Source: Candidatus Chlamydia corallus | GTDB lineage: Bacteria > Chlamydiota > Chlamydiia > Chlamydiales > Chlamydiaceae | Assembly (NCBI RefSeq): GCF_002817655.1 | Contig: NZ_NWQK01000004.1 | Span: 1-64,000, forward strand | Direction: 5' to 3' | DNA length: 64,000 bases | Shown: piece after piece, positions 49,188 through 57,642 of the stretch | How positions within the stretch are numbered: the stretch's first letter is position 1 | Layout: every line of letters begins with the position of its first letter | Notes under the pieces: model-generated | The model's input: only the letters and a program-made list of their open reading frames with translations | Told to the model about the DNA's origin: nothing | The model's database searches: none | Position numbers and translations under genes: made by a program

Positions 49188-49800
49188 ACTCAGGTACCGA
49201 CTCTAGAAAGGTCAGAGCCAGATTTTGCGACAGCTGTTCCATTTTTTTGAAGGGGAAGTCCCCAGGAACTGTATAATCTGAAGCAATCTTGAGAAAAGAA
49301 CAGGGTATTTGATGTTCTGCTGCTTTTGAAGCTATCGCATAGCCTTCCATATCAACAAGCTTGAAAGTCTTATGGAACCCATAGTGGTACAATGTTGGGG
49401 ATGTGACCAGAGGACTTTTAGGTAGTGAAGTAGGTAGAGTGTTAAAGATAAAGTACGGATTTTCAGAAAGAACTGGGGGTGTATCCGTAGTGAGCTTTCC
49501 AATTTGATCGATAGTATAACACTGACCTAAAGGAATCTCAGGAGAACATGCTCCTGCGAAACCTAAATTGATCCATAGATCGTAATTCGTACATGATTCG
49601 GGATAATTTTGAAGAGCTTTTAAGACGGCTGCACTCCCCCAAACACGGACAATATAAAAATCCAGATGGTAATTACTACAACTATAATTATAGAGATGAT
49701 GGTGAATTTGTTTAAAATCAAGTTGGTCAAATAAAAAAGAAATTTCTCTGTAGTCTGCAACGATGCAAAAGACTTTTTTAGGTGTATTGACAGGATTCAT
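49141..49800 (-). CDS. mqnB: Futalosine hydrolase / MTAN-like nucleosidase
   Basis: A 219-residue purine-nucleoside-phosphorylase-fold hydrolase. The nucleosidase signature appears as INLGFAGAC and DMEGYAIA, and the catalytic Asp as KIASDY. The C. trachomatis orthologue has been structurally described as an MTAN-type enzyme proposed to act in the futalosine menaquinone route. Adjacency to an mqnD-like gene (23-bp overlap) supports the same pathway. It converges on the ABC exporter with a 47-bp overlap. Confidence 0.85.
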   Translation of the reverse strand: MNPVNTPKKVFCIVADYREISFLFDQLDFKQIHHHLYNYSCSNYHLDFYIVRVWGSAAVLKALQNYPESCTNYDLWINLGFAGACSPEIPLGQCYTIDQIGKLTTDTPPVLSENPYFIFNTLPTSLPKSPLVTSPTLYHYGFHKTFKLVDMEGYAIASKAAEHQIPCSFLKIASDYTVPGDFPFKKMEQLSQNLALTFLESVPEFIATATPPRLLLPCL

Positions 49801-50557
49801 TGGTTTTCCAGAGGATGTTCAGGGCCCTTTTCCCAGTTTTAGATAATTGAAAGGTTTCTTTATTAATATAGGTTCCTATGAATTTGTGAATCACAGTAAT
49901 GTTTTTATTTTTGGAGTATTCTAAAGCTTTTGCGGCCGCAGATAGAGGGTCTTTTAACGAAGAAATCAAAGATTGTCTCAATGCTGTTGTCAGAGCATCA
50001 ACAGTAGCAGGAGGGACATATTTAGCAATTGCTAAACATCCTAAAGGAAGGGGGAAAACCGTTTTACGACGCCATAACTCTCCGAAGTCTGCCCGTATTG
50101 TCAACTGGCGATCATAGCTGAATCGCTCTTCATGAATCAGCGCTCCTCCAGAAACGTTGCCTCGGAGTATAGCTCCTAGAATTTTGTCATAAGACATGGG
50201 AATGAGTTGTGCTTTAGGATAGTAAAGTTTACAGAGAGCATGAGCCGTCGTCATTTCTCCAGGAGTTGCTAAGGTATTTAAAGGGCCTTTAGGATCTAAG
50301 GAGAGAACTATGGGGCCACAGTTGTACCCTAGCGTATTTCCTACATCCATAAGATTATAATAATCAGCAACTAGAGGGAATAGTGTTGCTGACATTTTCA
50401 TCAAAGAGATCCGTCGCTGTAAAGCCAAGGTATTCAACGTCTGTATATCAGCAACAGTTATTTGGTTAAGAAGGGGTCGTAATCGAGAAACTTCTAGGAA
50501 AGAACGAAAAAGAAAAATATCATTTGGGCAAGGGGAAAAAGCAGCGGTCAGTATCAT
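49778..50557 (-). CDS. mqnD: 1,4-dihydroxy-6-naphthoate synthase MqnD-like
   Basis: A 259-residue protein with a periplasmic-binding-protein-like fold, as in MqnA/MqnD enzymes. The N terminus SPCPNDIFLF is the family hallmark (SxCPNDTF), followed by VGNTLGYNCGPIVLS and a conserved His in GGALIHEERF. It converts cyclic dehypoxanthinyl futalosine to dihydroxynaphthoate for menaquinone. It overlaps the mqnB-like gene by 23 bp and the upstream exonuclease gene by 4 bp, implying one operon. Confidence 0.9.
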   Translation of the reverse strand: MILTAAFSPCPNDIFLFRSFLEVSRLRPLLNQITVADIQTLNTLALQRRISLMKMSATLFPLVADYYNLMDVGNTLGYNCGPIVLSLDPKGPLNTLATPGEMTTAHALCKLYYPKAQLIPMSYDKILGAILRGNVSGGALIHEERFSYDRQLTIRADFGELWRRKTVFPLPLGCLAIAKYVPPATVDALTTALRQSLISSLKDPLSAAAKALEYSKNKNITVIHKFIGTYINKETFQLSKTGKRALNILWKTNESCQYT

Positions 50558-51267
50558 ATCGGTTGATGTAATAAGGCGATAGCAGCTTTAATGTCTTTAT
50601 TTTCGGGTTTATCCAAAGCTCCTTGATTTTCCAACCATTCAAAGTAAGACCTGGGAATATCCACAAGAGGCTGCCCCTTGTATTTGCCAAAAGGCATTTT
50701 GAAGATTTTAGGGTGGCAGCTTTGTTGTAGCAGGTTGAGGACTTGATTTGGTTGTAAATCACCAATTAAAGCAGTAAATACTTTATGTAATATAACTACG
50801 TCATCCAGAGCTCGGTGCGCCTGATTTTCGGCAAAACCATAAACCTGTCTTAAGTATTGTAAATTATGTTTTGGTAGATCGGGGCGATATTTTTGCGCCC
50901 ACTTCAGTGAGTCTATCGTGCGGTTGGTTAAAGGTTCTAAGGAGTGCCTGCGACATTCCTTAGCCAGTAGTGGGAAATCAAAACTGTCGTTATTATGAGC
51001 AACTAAGATGCTATTCTCTCCGCAAAATTTCTTAAATCCTTCGTAAACCTCAGGAAATTTGGGGGCAGAGAGTACCATATCTGTAGTGATTCCGTGAATT
51101 TTTGATGCCTCGTCAGGAATCGGAATTTCAGGATTCACATAAGTAAGAAAAGACTCTTCGGTTACACTATTATACGCAGCAATTTCTATAACGCGATCTT
51201 TTTCTATTTGTGTTCCTGTGGTCTCTGTATCGTAGAAAATAAGAACGTCCATACCCGAACTACTCAT
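50554..51267 (-). CDS. dnaQ: DnaQ-like 3'-5' exonuclease
   Basis: A 237-residue DEDDh exonuclease. Motif I is FYDTETTG (Asp13, Glu15), motif II is in HNNDSFDFPLLA, and motif III is HRALDDVV. A C-terminal extension contains MPFGKYKGQPLVDIPRSYFEW, a small domain found in several exonuclease-like proteins. It could be the proofreading subunit or an accessory repair exonuclease. It overlaps its neighbours by 4 and 8 bp, in an operon with mqnD and the chaperone-like gene. Confidence 0.9.
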   Translation of the reverse strand: MSSSGMDVLIFYDTETTGTQIEKDRVIEIAAYNSVTEESFLTYVNPEIPIPDEASKIHGITTDMVLSAPKFPEVYEGFKKFCGENSILVAHNNDSFDFPLLAKECRRHSLEPLTNRTIDSLKWAQKYRPDLPKHNLQYLRQVYGFAENQAHRALDDVVILHKVFTALIGDLQPNQVLNLLQQSCHPKIFKMPFGKYKGQPLVDIPRSYFEWLENQGALDKPENKDIKAAIALLHQPI

Positions 51268-51745
51268 TACGCTTTTCTTGTTGCTCTTGAAGAGCCTGAC
51301 GTCTTAATTCATCCAAATTCATATTGCCAGAGGAAATCAACCCAATAGCATGAGAAAAACTATCACAGACTAGCTTTATTGTATCGATATATATACGCAA
51401 TAATGTGTCATGAATTTCTCCGTTTAGGCAGGGCAAGACGAGTCGATAGAATGTCAATCCCTGTTCCTCATCCATGCCAAAGCCAGGAATGTCAATGTCC
51501 CTGTTCAAGAGATGCAGCAAGCGAGCTGTTGATGCTTTATGAGCCTCATAAAGTTGGTAGGGAAGGTAACAAATCAACTGCAGTATTTCTCCCTCACTGC
51601 GGATTACAAAAAATAAGGGAAGGTCATTGCCATTAGCTTGAATGTTAATGTAGGTAAGACCGCTGTCTCGTTCTAAGAAAGGCTCTTCATCCGAATTTTT
51701 AAGAAATTTTGTGAGATTATTTTGATTTAATGTCCACGTTGTCAT
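51260..51745 (-). CDS. Type III secretion chaperone-like protein (Mcsc orthologue by synteny)
   Basis: A 161-residue small acidic protein with the alpha/beta pattern of class I secretion chaperones (LERDSGLTYINIQANGNDLP; FVIRSEGEILQLICYLP; helical C terminus DELRRQALQEQQEK). In C. trachomatis the gene next to dnaQ (CT260) encodes Mcsc, a multi-cargo type III chaperone, and this is the syntenic position. The function is thus inferred from synteny and fold-like pattern. It overlaps dnaQ by 8 bp. Confidence 0.75.
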   Translation of the reverse strand: MTTWTLNQNNLTKFLKNSDEEPFLERDSGLTYINIQANGNDLPLFFVIRSEGEILQLICYLPYQLYEAHKASTARLLHLLNRDIDIPGFGMDEEQGLTFYRLVLPCLNGEIHDTLLRIYIDTIKLVCDSFSHAIGLISSGNMNLDELRRQALQEQQEKRNE

Positions 51746-51799
51746 TTAGGAAGTACTCCAAGTTGTTCCTAGAGCCTGCAGTATTGCTGGCTGATAATA

Positions 51800-52285
51800 C
51801 TAGATCTGATCTTGATTTGTCTGTTGTTTTTGTTGTATTTTTTGTATTGCTTTGCTGAGAAAATCAGAAGTTGCACAGGAAGAAGACTGTTTATTGTTTT
51901 CTTGAAGAAGATGGTTGATATCGGTATCAGGAGGAAATTCTGTCAGCAAGGTAATTTTCTCTGCTGTTTCTGCAATCACAAGAGTTTTATTCACAACCCG
52001 AATGAGGTAAACAGAGGTTTTCGGTGTTAAAGAACGTCGTTCTAAAATTTTGATTTGAGAAGCCCCCCCAAAGCCATGATTTCTTGATCGCACAAATTTT
52101 TTAAATGCCCACACTCCGATTCCAAAAATCGTCAAAAGCAGAATCAAAGATCCCAGCATTTTATACATTTCTAATTTCATACTTCCTGGGAACATTTCAT
52201 GTATAGAAATTGGCTCTTGAATATTCTCTGCAAGAGCTAGTTCGTCAGAAACCTTGAAAACTAGAGAAAAAAGACTGAAAAACAT
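51800..52285 (-). CDS. FliO-like membrane protein
   Basis: A 161-residue protein with one membrane helix (about 43-63, LGSLILLLTIFGIGVWAFKKF) followed by a small beta-rich domain (IKILERRSLTPKTSVYLIRVVNKTLVIAETAEKI, broken here by no gap). This helix-plus-domain layout and its pattern match FliO, a flagellar export-assembly factor. Chlamydiae lack flagella but keep other flagellar-type export homologues (FliF, FliI, FlhA). The C-terminal 40 residues are Gln/Asn/Ser-rich. It lies 54 bp upstream of the chaperone-like gene on the same strand. Confidence 0.65.
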   Translation of the reverse strand: MFFSLFSLVFKVSDELALAENIQEPISIHEMFPGSMKLEMYKMLGSLILLLTIFGIGVWAFKKFVRSRNHGFGGASQIKILERRSLTPKTSVYLIRVVNKTLVIAETAEKITLLTEFPPDTDINHLLQENNKQSSSCATSDFLSKAIQKIQQKQQTNQDQI

Positions 52286-52631
52286 ATGTAAGACCCGCGA
52301 TTATCTCTATAAAATTATAGTGGTAGCCTGATTTGTATCCAACTACATACAAGTAATAATATGAGATATAGTTTTAGTCGATGCTATATAAATTATAGTA
52401 AAATGATTTCCAAGTACAAATTAAACCGTAATCGTGTATATTCATGCAAGTGCTGTAGATAGTGTGGCTAGTTCGCAGGCTTTTTATGCGCTTATAGGTA
52501 GGCTCGTTTGATTGGGCGTAAACTCTTGTCTTTCTTGGACGAAACGATGACAGTCTGTCAGTGGATTCAAAGATTTTTTTTGAGTTGCCTAAGACATTCC
52601 TGGCAGCGCTTAACGGAACTATGGTGATGCT
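52286..52631. promoter_or_regulatory. Gap upstream of HAD gene with a palindrome and a 26-codon leader ORF
   Basis: This 346-bp gap is AT-rich on its left. At 52548-52560 a perfect 13-bp palindrome (TGACAGTCTGTCA) overlaps the ATG of a 26-codon frame (52547-52627, MTVCQWIQRF...). The frame contains three Trp and ends 4 bp before the HAD start. The palindrome could be an operator and the frame a leader peptide; both are candidates only. Confidence 0.3.
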
Positions 52632-53519
52632 ATGGAAAAGTTACTAGTAACGGATATTGACGGCACAATTACTGATCAATCTCATCATTTAGATAAAGAG
52701 GTGTATGCGAAGCTTTACGCTCTTTATGAATCTGGTTGGAAGTTATTTTTCCTTACAGGAAGATATTATAAATATGCTGCGCGTTTGTTTTCCGATTTTG
52801 AGGCTCCTTATTTATTAGGATGCCAAAATGGCGCTTCAGTATGGTCCTCAACATCATCCAACCTTCTTTATTCTAAAAGTTTACCCTCAAATTTGCTATG
52901 CATTTTACAAAATTGTATGGAGGGGGCTACGGCTCTTTTTTCCGTGGAAGCTGGAGCCCCCTATGGGGATCGCTACTATCGCTTTTCACCAACTCCTATC
53001 GCTCAGGATTTACACGAGTATGTAGATCCTAGCTACTTTCCTAATGCTGAGGAGAGAGAAATCCTATTCGAAACTCGTTCTTTAAAAGACGATTATGCGT
53101 TTCCTAGTTTTGCTGCAGCAAAAGTCTTTGGACTTCGAGAGGAGGTTATTAGAATTCAAAAGGAAATCGAAAACCAAGAAGAATTGACTTCAGCTATGAC
53201 CATGACTTTAATGCGCTGGCCCTTTGATTTTCGCTACGCAATCTTGTTTTTGACAGACAAAAGTGTTTCTAAAGGGCAAGCCCTAGATCGTGTTGTCGAT
53301 ATACTTTACGATGGAAAGAAACCTTTTGTAATGGCTTCTGGAGATGATGCCAACGATGTCGATCTTATTGAGCGGGGAGATTTTAAAATTGTAATGAGTT
53401 CCGCACCCCAAGAGATGCACGTTCACGCGGACTTTCTAGCTCCCCCAGCAAATAAGAAAGGAATTCTTCGAGCTTGGGAAGCTGGTGTCCGCTATTATGA
53501 AGAGCTTATGAGTCTTTAG
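52632..53519 (+). CDS. HAD-superfamily phosphatase (Cof/sugar-phosphatase type)
   Basis: A 295-residue HAD hydrolase. The nucleophile motif is TDIDGT (Asp8, Asp10), motif II is FLTGR, the motif III Lys lies in SKGQAL, and motif IV is GDDANDVD. The C2-type cap between motifs II and III resembles Cof and sucrose-phosphatase-like enzymes. The substrate is unknown, probably a sugar phosphate. It converges on fabI with a 14-bp overlap. The start [10 protein letters not shown] is directly before motif I, as usual. Confidence 0.9.
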   Translation: MEKLLVTDIDGTITDQSHHLDKEVYAKLYALYESGWKLFFLTGRYYKYAARLFSDFEAPYLLGCQNGASVWSSTSSNLLYSKSLPSNLLCILQNCMEGATALFSVEAGAPYGDRYYRFSPTPIAQDLHEYVDPSYFPNAEEREILFETRSLKDDYAFPSFAAAKVFGLREEVIRIQKEIENQEELTSAMTMTLMRWPFDFRYAILFLTDKSVSKGQALDRVVDILYDGKKPFVMASGDDANDVDLIERGDFKIVMSSAPQEMHVHADFLAPPANKKGILRAWEAGVRYYEELMSL

Positions 53520-54405
53520 GGAACATTTCAGGACCAATTCCCATCACATTGGCTCCGTGATCTACGTATAGGGTCTCTCCAGTAATTGCTGAAGCTAAAG
53601 GCGATGCTAAGAAAGCGGCAACGGCACCCACCTGCTCTGCGGTCATAGCCTCAGGAATAGGCGCCCATTCTTGGTAATAGTCTACCATTTGTTCAATAAA
53701 GCCAATTGCTTTTCCAGCCCTGCTTGCTAACGGTCCTGCAGAGATTGTATTGACTCGGATACCCCAACGGCGTCCCGCCTCCCAAGCAAGAGTTTTGGTA
53801 TCACTTTCTAAAGCTGCTTTTGCCGAACTCATTCCGCCTCCGTATCCAGGAACAGCTCGCATAGAAGCTAAGTAAGTGAGCGATATTGTGGATCCACCAC
53901 GGTTCATTATGCTGCCGAAATGAGAAAGAAGGCTAACAAAGGAATAACTAGAGGTGCTTAGCGCCGCTAAGTAGCCTTTTCTTGAAGTCTCTAATAGAGA
54001 TTTGGAAATTTCAGGACTATTTGCTAGCGAGTGGACAAGAATGTCAATATGACCAAAATCTTTTTTCACCTGCTCCACAACTTCTGCTATCGTGAATCCC
54101 GTAATTCCCTTGTAACGCTTATTTTCAGCAATATCCTCAGGAATATCCTCAGGGCTATCAAAACTTGCGTCCATGGGATAGACCTTGGCAATTTCTAAGA
54201 GATTGCCATTAGATAATTTTCTTGATTCATTGAACTTTCCCATTTCCCAAGATTGAGAGAAAATTTTGTAAATGGGTACCCATGTTCCTACAATAATCTT
54301 AGCTCCTGCTTCTGCAAGAAGTTTCGCAATACCCCAGCCATATCCTTGGTCATCACCAATCCCTGCAATGAATGCTATCTTTCCTGTTAAATCAATCTTT
54401 AGCAT
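53506..54405 (-). CDS. fabI: Enoyl-[ACP] reductase FabI (plant-like type)
   Basis: A 299-residue NADH-dependent reductase for the last step of fatty acid elongation. The nucleotide-binding [11 protein letters not shown] (15-25) and the catalytic [19 protein letters not shown] with its second Tyr and Lys are present. The longer catalytic spacing ([10 protein letters not shown]) and the inserted loop resemble plant plastid enzymes more than E. coli FabI. This fits the known plant-like affinity of some chlamydial genes. It converges on the HAD gene. Confidence 0.94.
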   Translation of the reverse strand: MLKIDLTGKIAFIAGIGDDQGYGWGIAKLLAEAGAKIIVGTWVPIYKIFSQSWEMGKFNESRKLSNGNLLEIAKVYPMDASFDSPEDIPEDIAENKRYKGITGFTIAEVVEQVKKDFGHIDILVHSLANSPEISKSLLETSRKGYLAALSTSSYSFVSLLSHFGSIMNRGGSTISLTYLASMRAVPGYGGGMSSAKAALESDTKTLAWEAGRRWGIRVNTISAGPLASRAGKAIGFIEQMVDYYQEWAPIPEAMTAEQVGAVAAFLASPLASAITGETLYVDHGANVMGIGPEMFPKDS

Positions 54406-54671
54406 GAATCCGCCTTATATATTCTTTGAAGCTTCTTGGAAGGAGAGTAACAAATCTTTCGATTATTCAGAAAATCTTTCGGTATCTCGACTGTGTGTTG
54501 CTGTTGTCTCATGTAAGATACATAAATATAAGTTATTCAAATTAAAATTTTTCTTTACATATTTTCTAGAATCCCTCAGCTTTTCCTTTTCGTCTACTGG
54601 AGTTGGGCATTTACGATTTAGAATTTTTTAACTTGTCGTAGTTTGGGTCAAATTTTTACTTGGGAGGTCGC

Positions 54672-56690
54672 TTGACGAATCCTTTAAATAATTCGAAACC
54701 ACCATATACATTACCCACGTCTACAATGCCTTCTTCCACAACATCAACATCAAGAGGAGTTTCAACTGTCGCTGGCGTTGTCATTAATCAACCAGGGAGA
54801 ACAACACCATCAACTTCTACTAGCACGCCTACACCAGGAGTGCTTGGAGGAGGAACTCCAGCTCAACAGCTACAAGGATTACTTGACGGTTTGACTGGTG
54901 TTGGAGGTGTATCAACTTCTACTAGCACGCCTACACCAGGAGTGCTTGGAGGAGGAACTCCAGCTCAACAGCTACAAGCATTACTTGACGGTTTGACCGG
55001 TGTTGAAGGTGCATCAACTTCTACTAGCACGCCTACACCAGGAGTGCTTGGAGGAGGAACTCCGCTTCAACAGATACAAGGATTACTTAGCGGTTTGTCA
55101 AGTATTGGAGGTACATCAACTTCTGGAACATCTTCTCCGGGAGGTATGCACGAACAGTTCCTCAGATTATTATTACAACAGACAGGTGGATCTGGGGGAT
55201 TATCGCAAACTTCCAATCAATTCCAACAGCTTTTTCATTTGCTGGCACAGGCGACGAATCCTCAAGGAGGAAGTCCTACAAATCCATTAGGGAATACAGC
55301 GGCGATGCTTAATTTGTTATCGACAACAGGGTCTCCATTAGGGATGACTGCATCACTGGCACAGATTATTTATGCAGCATTAACCAGTCCTGGAGCAAAG
55401 AAGGCTAGCGAATTTTGTTATAATTATTGTGGAGAGGCCTGTCAACGCAACTGCTGTTGTCCTACCTGTGGCTGTCCAGATGGACAGTGTGGTTGTGGTG
55501 GCTTTGGCCGTTTTTGCTGTGGTTTATGGAAAAATTGTTGTGGGATAGGGGATGCTTCTGAGGAGATTATTATCCCTTTGGAAGAACTAGAGGAATTAGA
55601 AAAGAGATATGGAAAGGCTATTTTATTGACCGCGCTAGCTCAACTTGGCATTGACACAATGAGCTTGCTATCAGGACAGCGTCTCGATCAGTTTCCTTCC
55701 ATGATGGAACTCGTGAATGCATGTGAACAGTGTTCTAGGGACTTTTATGAGCTCTTAGAGGCTCAGAGTATGGATCTATGGGTAGATGCTAGTGATTTTG
55801 TTAAAGATTTATTAGAAGATTCTTTTTGGAAACAGGCGATTGTGGCAGGAATTTCTAAAGATTCGAGCCGACAAATTGAAACAAACTTTGAAGAAAAAAT
55901 ACTAGTTATTCCTTCATTGGGAGAGCAAGGAGGTGAGTCTTGCAGTTATTTTAACATGAAGAGACTTTGTATGACTTTCCCAAAACTTCGTGTACATTCT
56001 CCTAAGGCGGGGGATAGGGGGGCGATGGGTGTTGGGTTGGCTGCAAAATGTATGAATATATTAGCGACTATTTTCTTAGCAGCTACTCATGGAGGAAAGA
56101 CTCCCGTTTGGATAACTAAACAACATTTAATGGCTTTAATTATAGTCGTTTTAGCTTCTTGTGGTTATTATTTTCTTCCAGCAACTGGGAATCCTGATCG
56201 TGGGAATATTTTAAACGATCCTGCAGTAACTGCTCTTTTAAAAGAGTGCTATGGCTCGCAAGTAGAAGTTGGAAGGAGACGAGAGGCATATCGAACACCT
56301 GGAGGAAAAGTTACAGCTAAAGTTCGCCATCGAACTGACTTATCTAAAGACTTTTATAAAGAATTAGCTTTCGAATGCTTTGACAATTATGACAAAGAAA
56401 AAAAAGCGTTGTTAGAAGATTCTAGCAGCGCTGTAAAAAAAGATAAGTCCTTAGCCGAAATTAGTGTAGTAACACAGCCACAACCTCAATCAACAGGTCC
56501 TGGTGTCACGCCTCCACCTTCTCGTAGACACCCGCCTTCTTATGAGATGAGCTTTCCTTTAGGGGTGATTGCCTCCCGTAGACCACCACCACCTAAAATA
56601 GAAACAATTCAGCAGGATTCAGAAAGTAGCGGAAGCAACGAAGGTAGCGAAAGTAGCAGAAGTTGCGAGTATGATGAAGTTATGTTTTAA
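54672..56690 (+). CDS. Repeat-rich, Cys-rich probable type III effector at the cteG position
   Basis: A 672-residue protein with a TTG start at 54672 preceded at 4 bp by GGGAGG; the frame extends to 54660 but that would start before the SD. A Ser/Thr/Pro-rich N terminus leads into three 34-residue repeats (TPTPGVLGGGTPAQQLQ units, about 47-148). A Cys-rich block at about 255-295 holds roughly 17 cysteines (NCCCPTCGC, CGCGGFGRFCC). Hydrophobic segments at about 460-475 and 485-505 are followed by a Pro/Ser-rich acidic tail. In C. trachomatis the gene between fabI and the RluA-like gene is cteG, a type III effector. Orthology is by position only. Confidence 0.75.
   Translation: MTNPLNNSKPPYTLPTSTMPSSTTSTSRGVSTVAGVVINQPGRTTPSTSTSTPTPGVLGGGTPAQQLQGLLDGLTGVGGVSTSTSTPTPGVLGGGTPAQQLQALLDGLTGVEGASTSTSTPTPGVLGGGTPLQQIQGLLSGLSSIGGTSTSGTSSPGGMHEQFLRLLLQQTGGSGGLSQTSNQFQQLFHLLAQATNPQGGSPTNPLGNTAAMLNLLSTTGSPLGMTASLAQIIYAALTSPGAKKASEFCYNYCGEACQRNCCCPTCGCPDGQCGCGGFGRFCCGLWKNCCGIGDASEEIIIPLEELEELEKRYGKAILLTALAQLGIDTMSLLSGQRLDQFPSMMELVNACEQCSRDFYELLEAQSMDLWVDASDFVKDLLEDSFWKQAIVAGISKDSSRQIETNFEEKILVIPSLGEQGGESCSYFNMKRLCMTFPKLRVHSPKAGDRGAMGVGLAAKCMNILATIFLAATHGGKTPVWITKQHLMALIIVVLASCGYYFLPATGNPDRGNILNDPAVTALLKECYGSQVEVGRRREAYRTPGGKVTAKVRHRTDLSKDFYKELAFECFDNYDKEKKALLEDSSSAVKKDKSLAEISVVTQPQPQSTGPGVTPPPSRRHPPSYEMSFPLGVIASRRPPPPKIETIQQDSESSGSNEGSESSRSCEYDEVMF
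54810..55115 (+). repeat. Three 102-bp tandem repeats in the effector-like gene
   Basis: Units start at 54810, 54912 and 55014, each 102 bp (34 codons), with the beginning of a fourth at 55116. Copies 1 and 2 are nearly identical and copy 3 is slightly diverged (GTPLQQIQ). The period is in frame, so copy-number change would lengthen or shorten the protein cleanly. Confidence 0.92.
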
Positions 56691-56750
56691 ATAAGTATAA
56701 AGGCTGCTCGAATTGTATTCTTATTATTGTATCTTTTGAAATTATAGGTT

Positions 56751-57581
56751 CTACTCGTGAAGTAAGTGCTGAGCACATTCTCTGGGATCTTCAGTTGGTG
56801 ACGCGCAAATTTTTAAGGGAAGATTTGAGAATGGGGAGACAAATTCTAGGGAGTGGGCATGGAGAAGAGGACGGAAGATACGGGGAGGTTGTTTTTTAGG
56901 TCCGTAGTCGACATCCCCGACAATAGGATGGCCAAGTAAACCCATTTGTAATCGGATTTGGTGGGTCCTCCCTGTCAGAGGCTTGCAAAGCATCAGGCTG
57001 TATTGGTTGTAGCTACGGAGTACCGACCATTCTGTAATGGTGAGTTTTCCTTGGGACGGTGTTGCTGTTCCAAAAATCACAGCTCCGCACCTGCGGTATA
57101 CAGGGGCAGTATAAGATTTTACTGTCCCGATTTTTTTTTTAGGGTGACCAAAAACCAAAGCTATGTATTGTTTATAGATTTTTCTTTGCTTGAATAATTT
57201 CATGAGCTCGGTGGCTGCTTGTTTAGATTTACCCATGAGAAGACAGCCCGAGGTGCCTTTGTCTAGCCGATGCACGGTAAGAAAGCCTGTCGCTTGTGAC
57301 ATTTGTTCAGTAGTAAGATGGGGAGGTTTTTCATAGATAATGCTATAGTCATCCTCCCAAAGGATACTAGGTTGTTGTTTTGTTGAATTGACAAGAGAAA
57401 GGGTAATTCGATCCCCAGGTTGTACCTTATGGGATTCAAATCTTTCTATGAGTCCATTCACCTGACATCGATGTTGGCGAATAGAGGTAAGGATATCCTG
57501 CTTGCTATGGCTAGGCAGTTGTGATCTAAGAAAAGAAGATAATCTTGAGCTTTGTGTTGCAAGCCAGGAAAAGTTTTTCAT
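56751..57581 (-). CDS. RluA-family rRNA/tRNA pseudouridine synthase
   Basis: A 276-residue synthase. The N terminus carries an S4-like RNA-binding segment (RQHRCQVNGLIERFESHKVQPGD). The catalytic motif HRLDKGTSG contains the nucleophilic Asp, and the C-terminal GRTHQIRLQM and HPIVGDVDYG motifs are typical. The exact target uridine is not readable. It converges on the effector-like gene with a 60-bp gap and is divergent from mutY. Confidence 0.92.
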   Translation of the reverse strand: MKNFSWLATQSSRLSSFLRSQLPSHSKQDILTSIRQHRCQVNGLIERFESHKVQPGDRITLSLVNSTKQQPSILWEDDYSIIYEKPPHLTTEQMSQATGFLTVHRLDKGTSGCLLMGKSKQAATELMKLFKQRKIYKQYIALVFGHPKKKIGTVKSYTAPVYRRCGAVIFGTATPSQGKLTITEWSVLRSYNQYSLMLCKPLTGRTHQIRLQMGLLGHPIVGDVDYGPKKQPPRIFRPLLHAHSLEFVSPFSNLPLKICASPTEDPRECAQHLLHE

Positions 57582-57642
57582 AGAGATTGTAAAATAGCCG
57601 TTTTATTTTGTGATAGTTGCGTAAAATTTTAAGAGATTTTGT

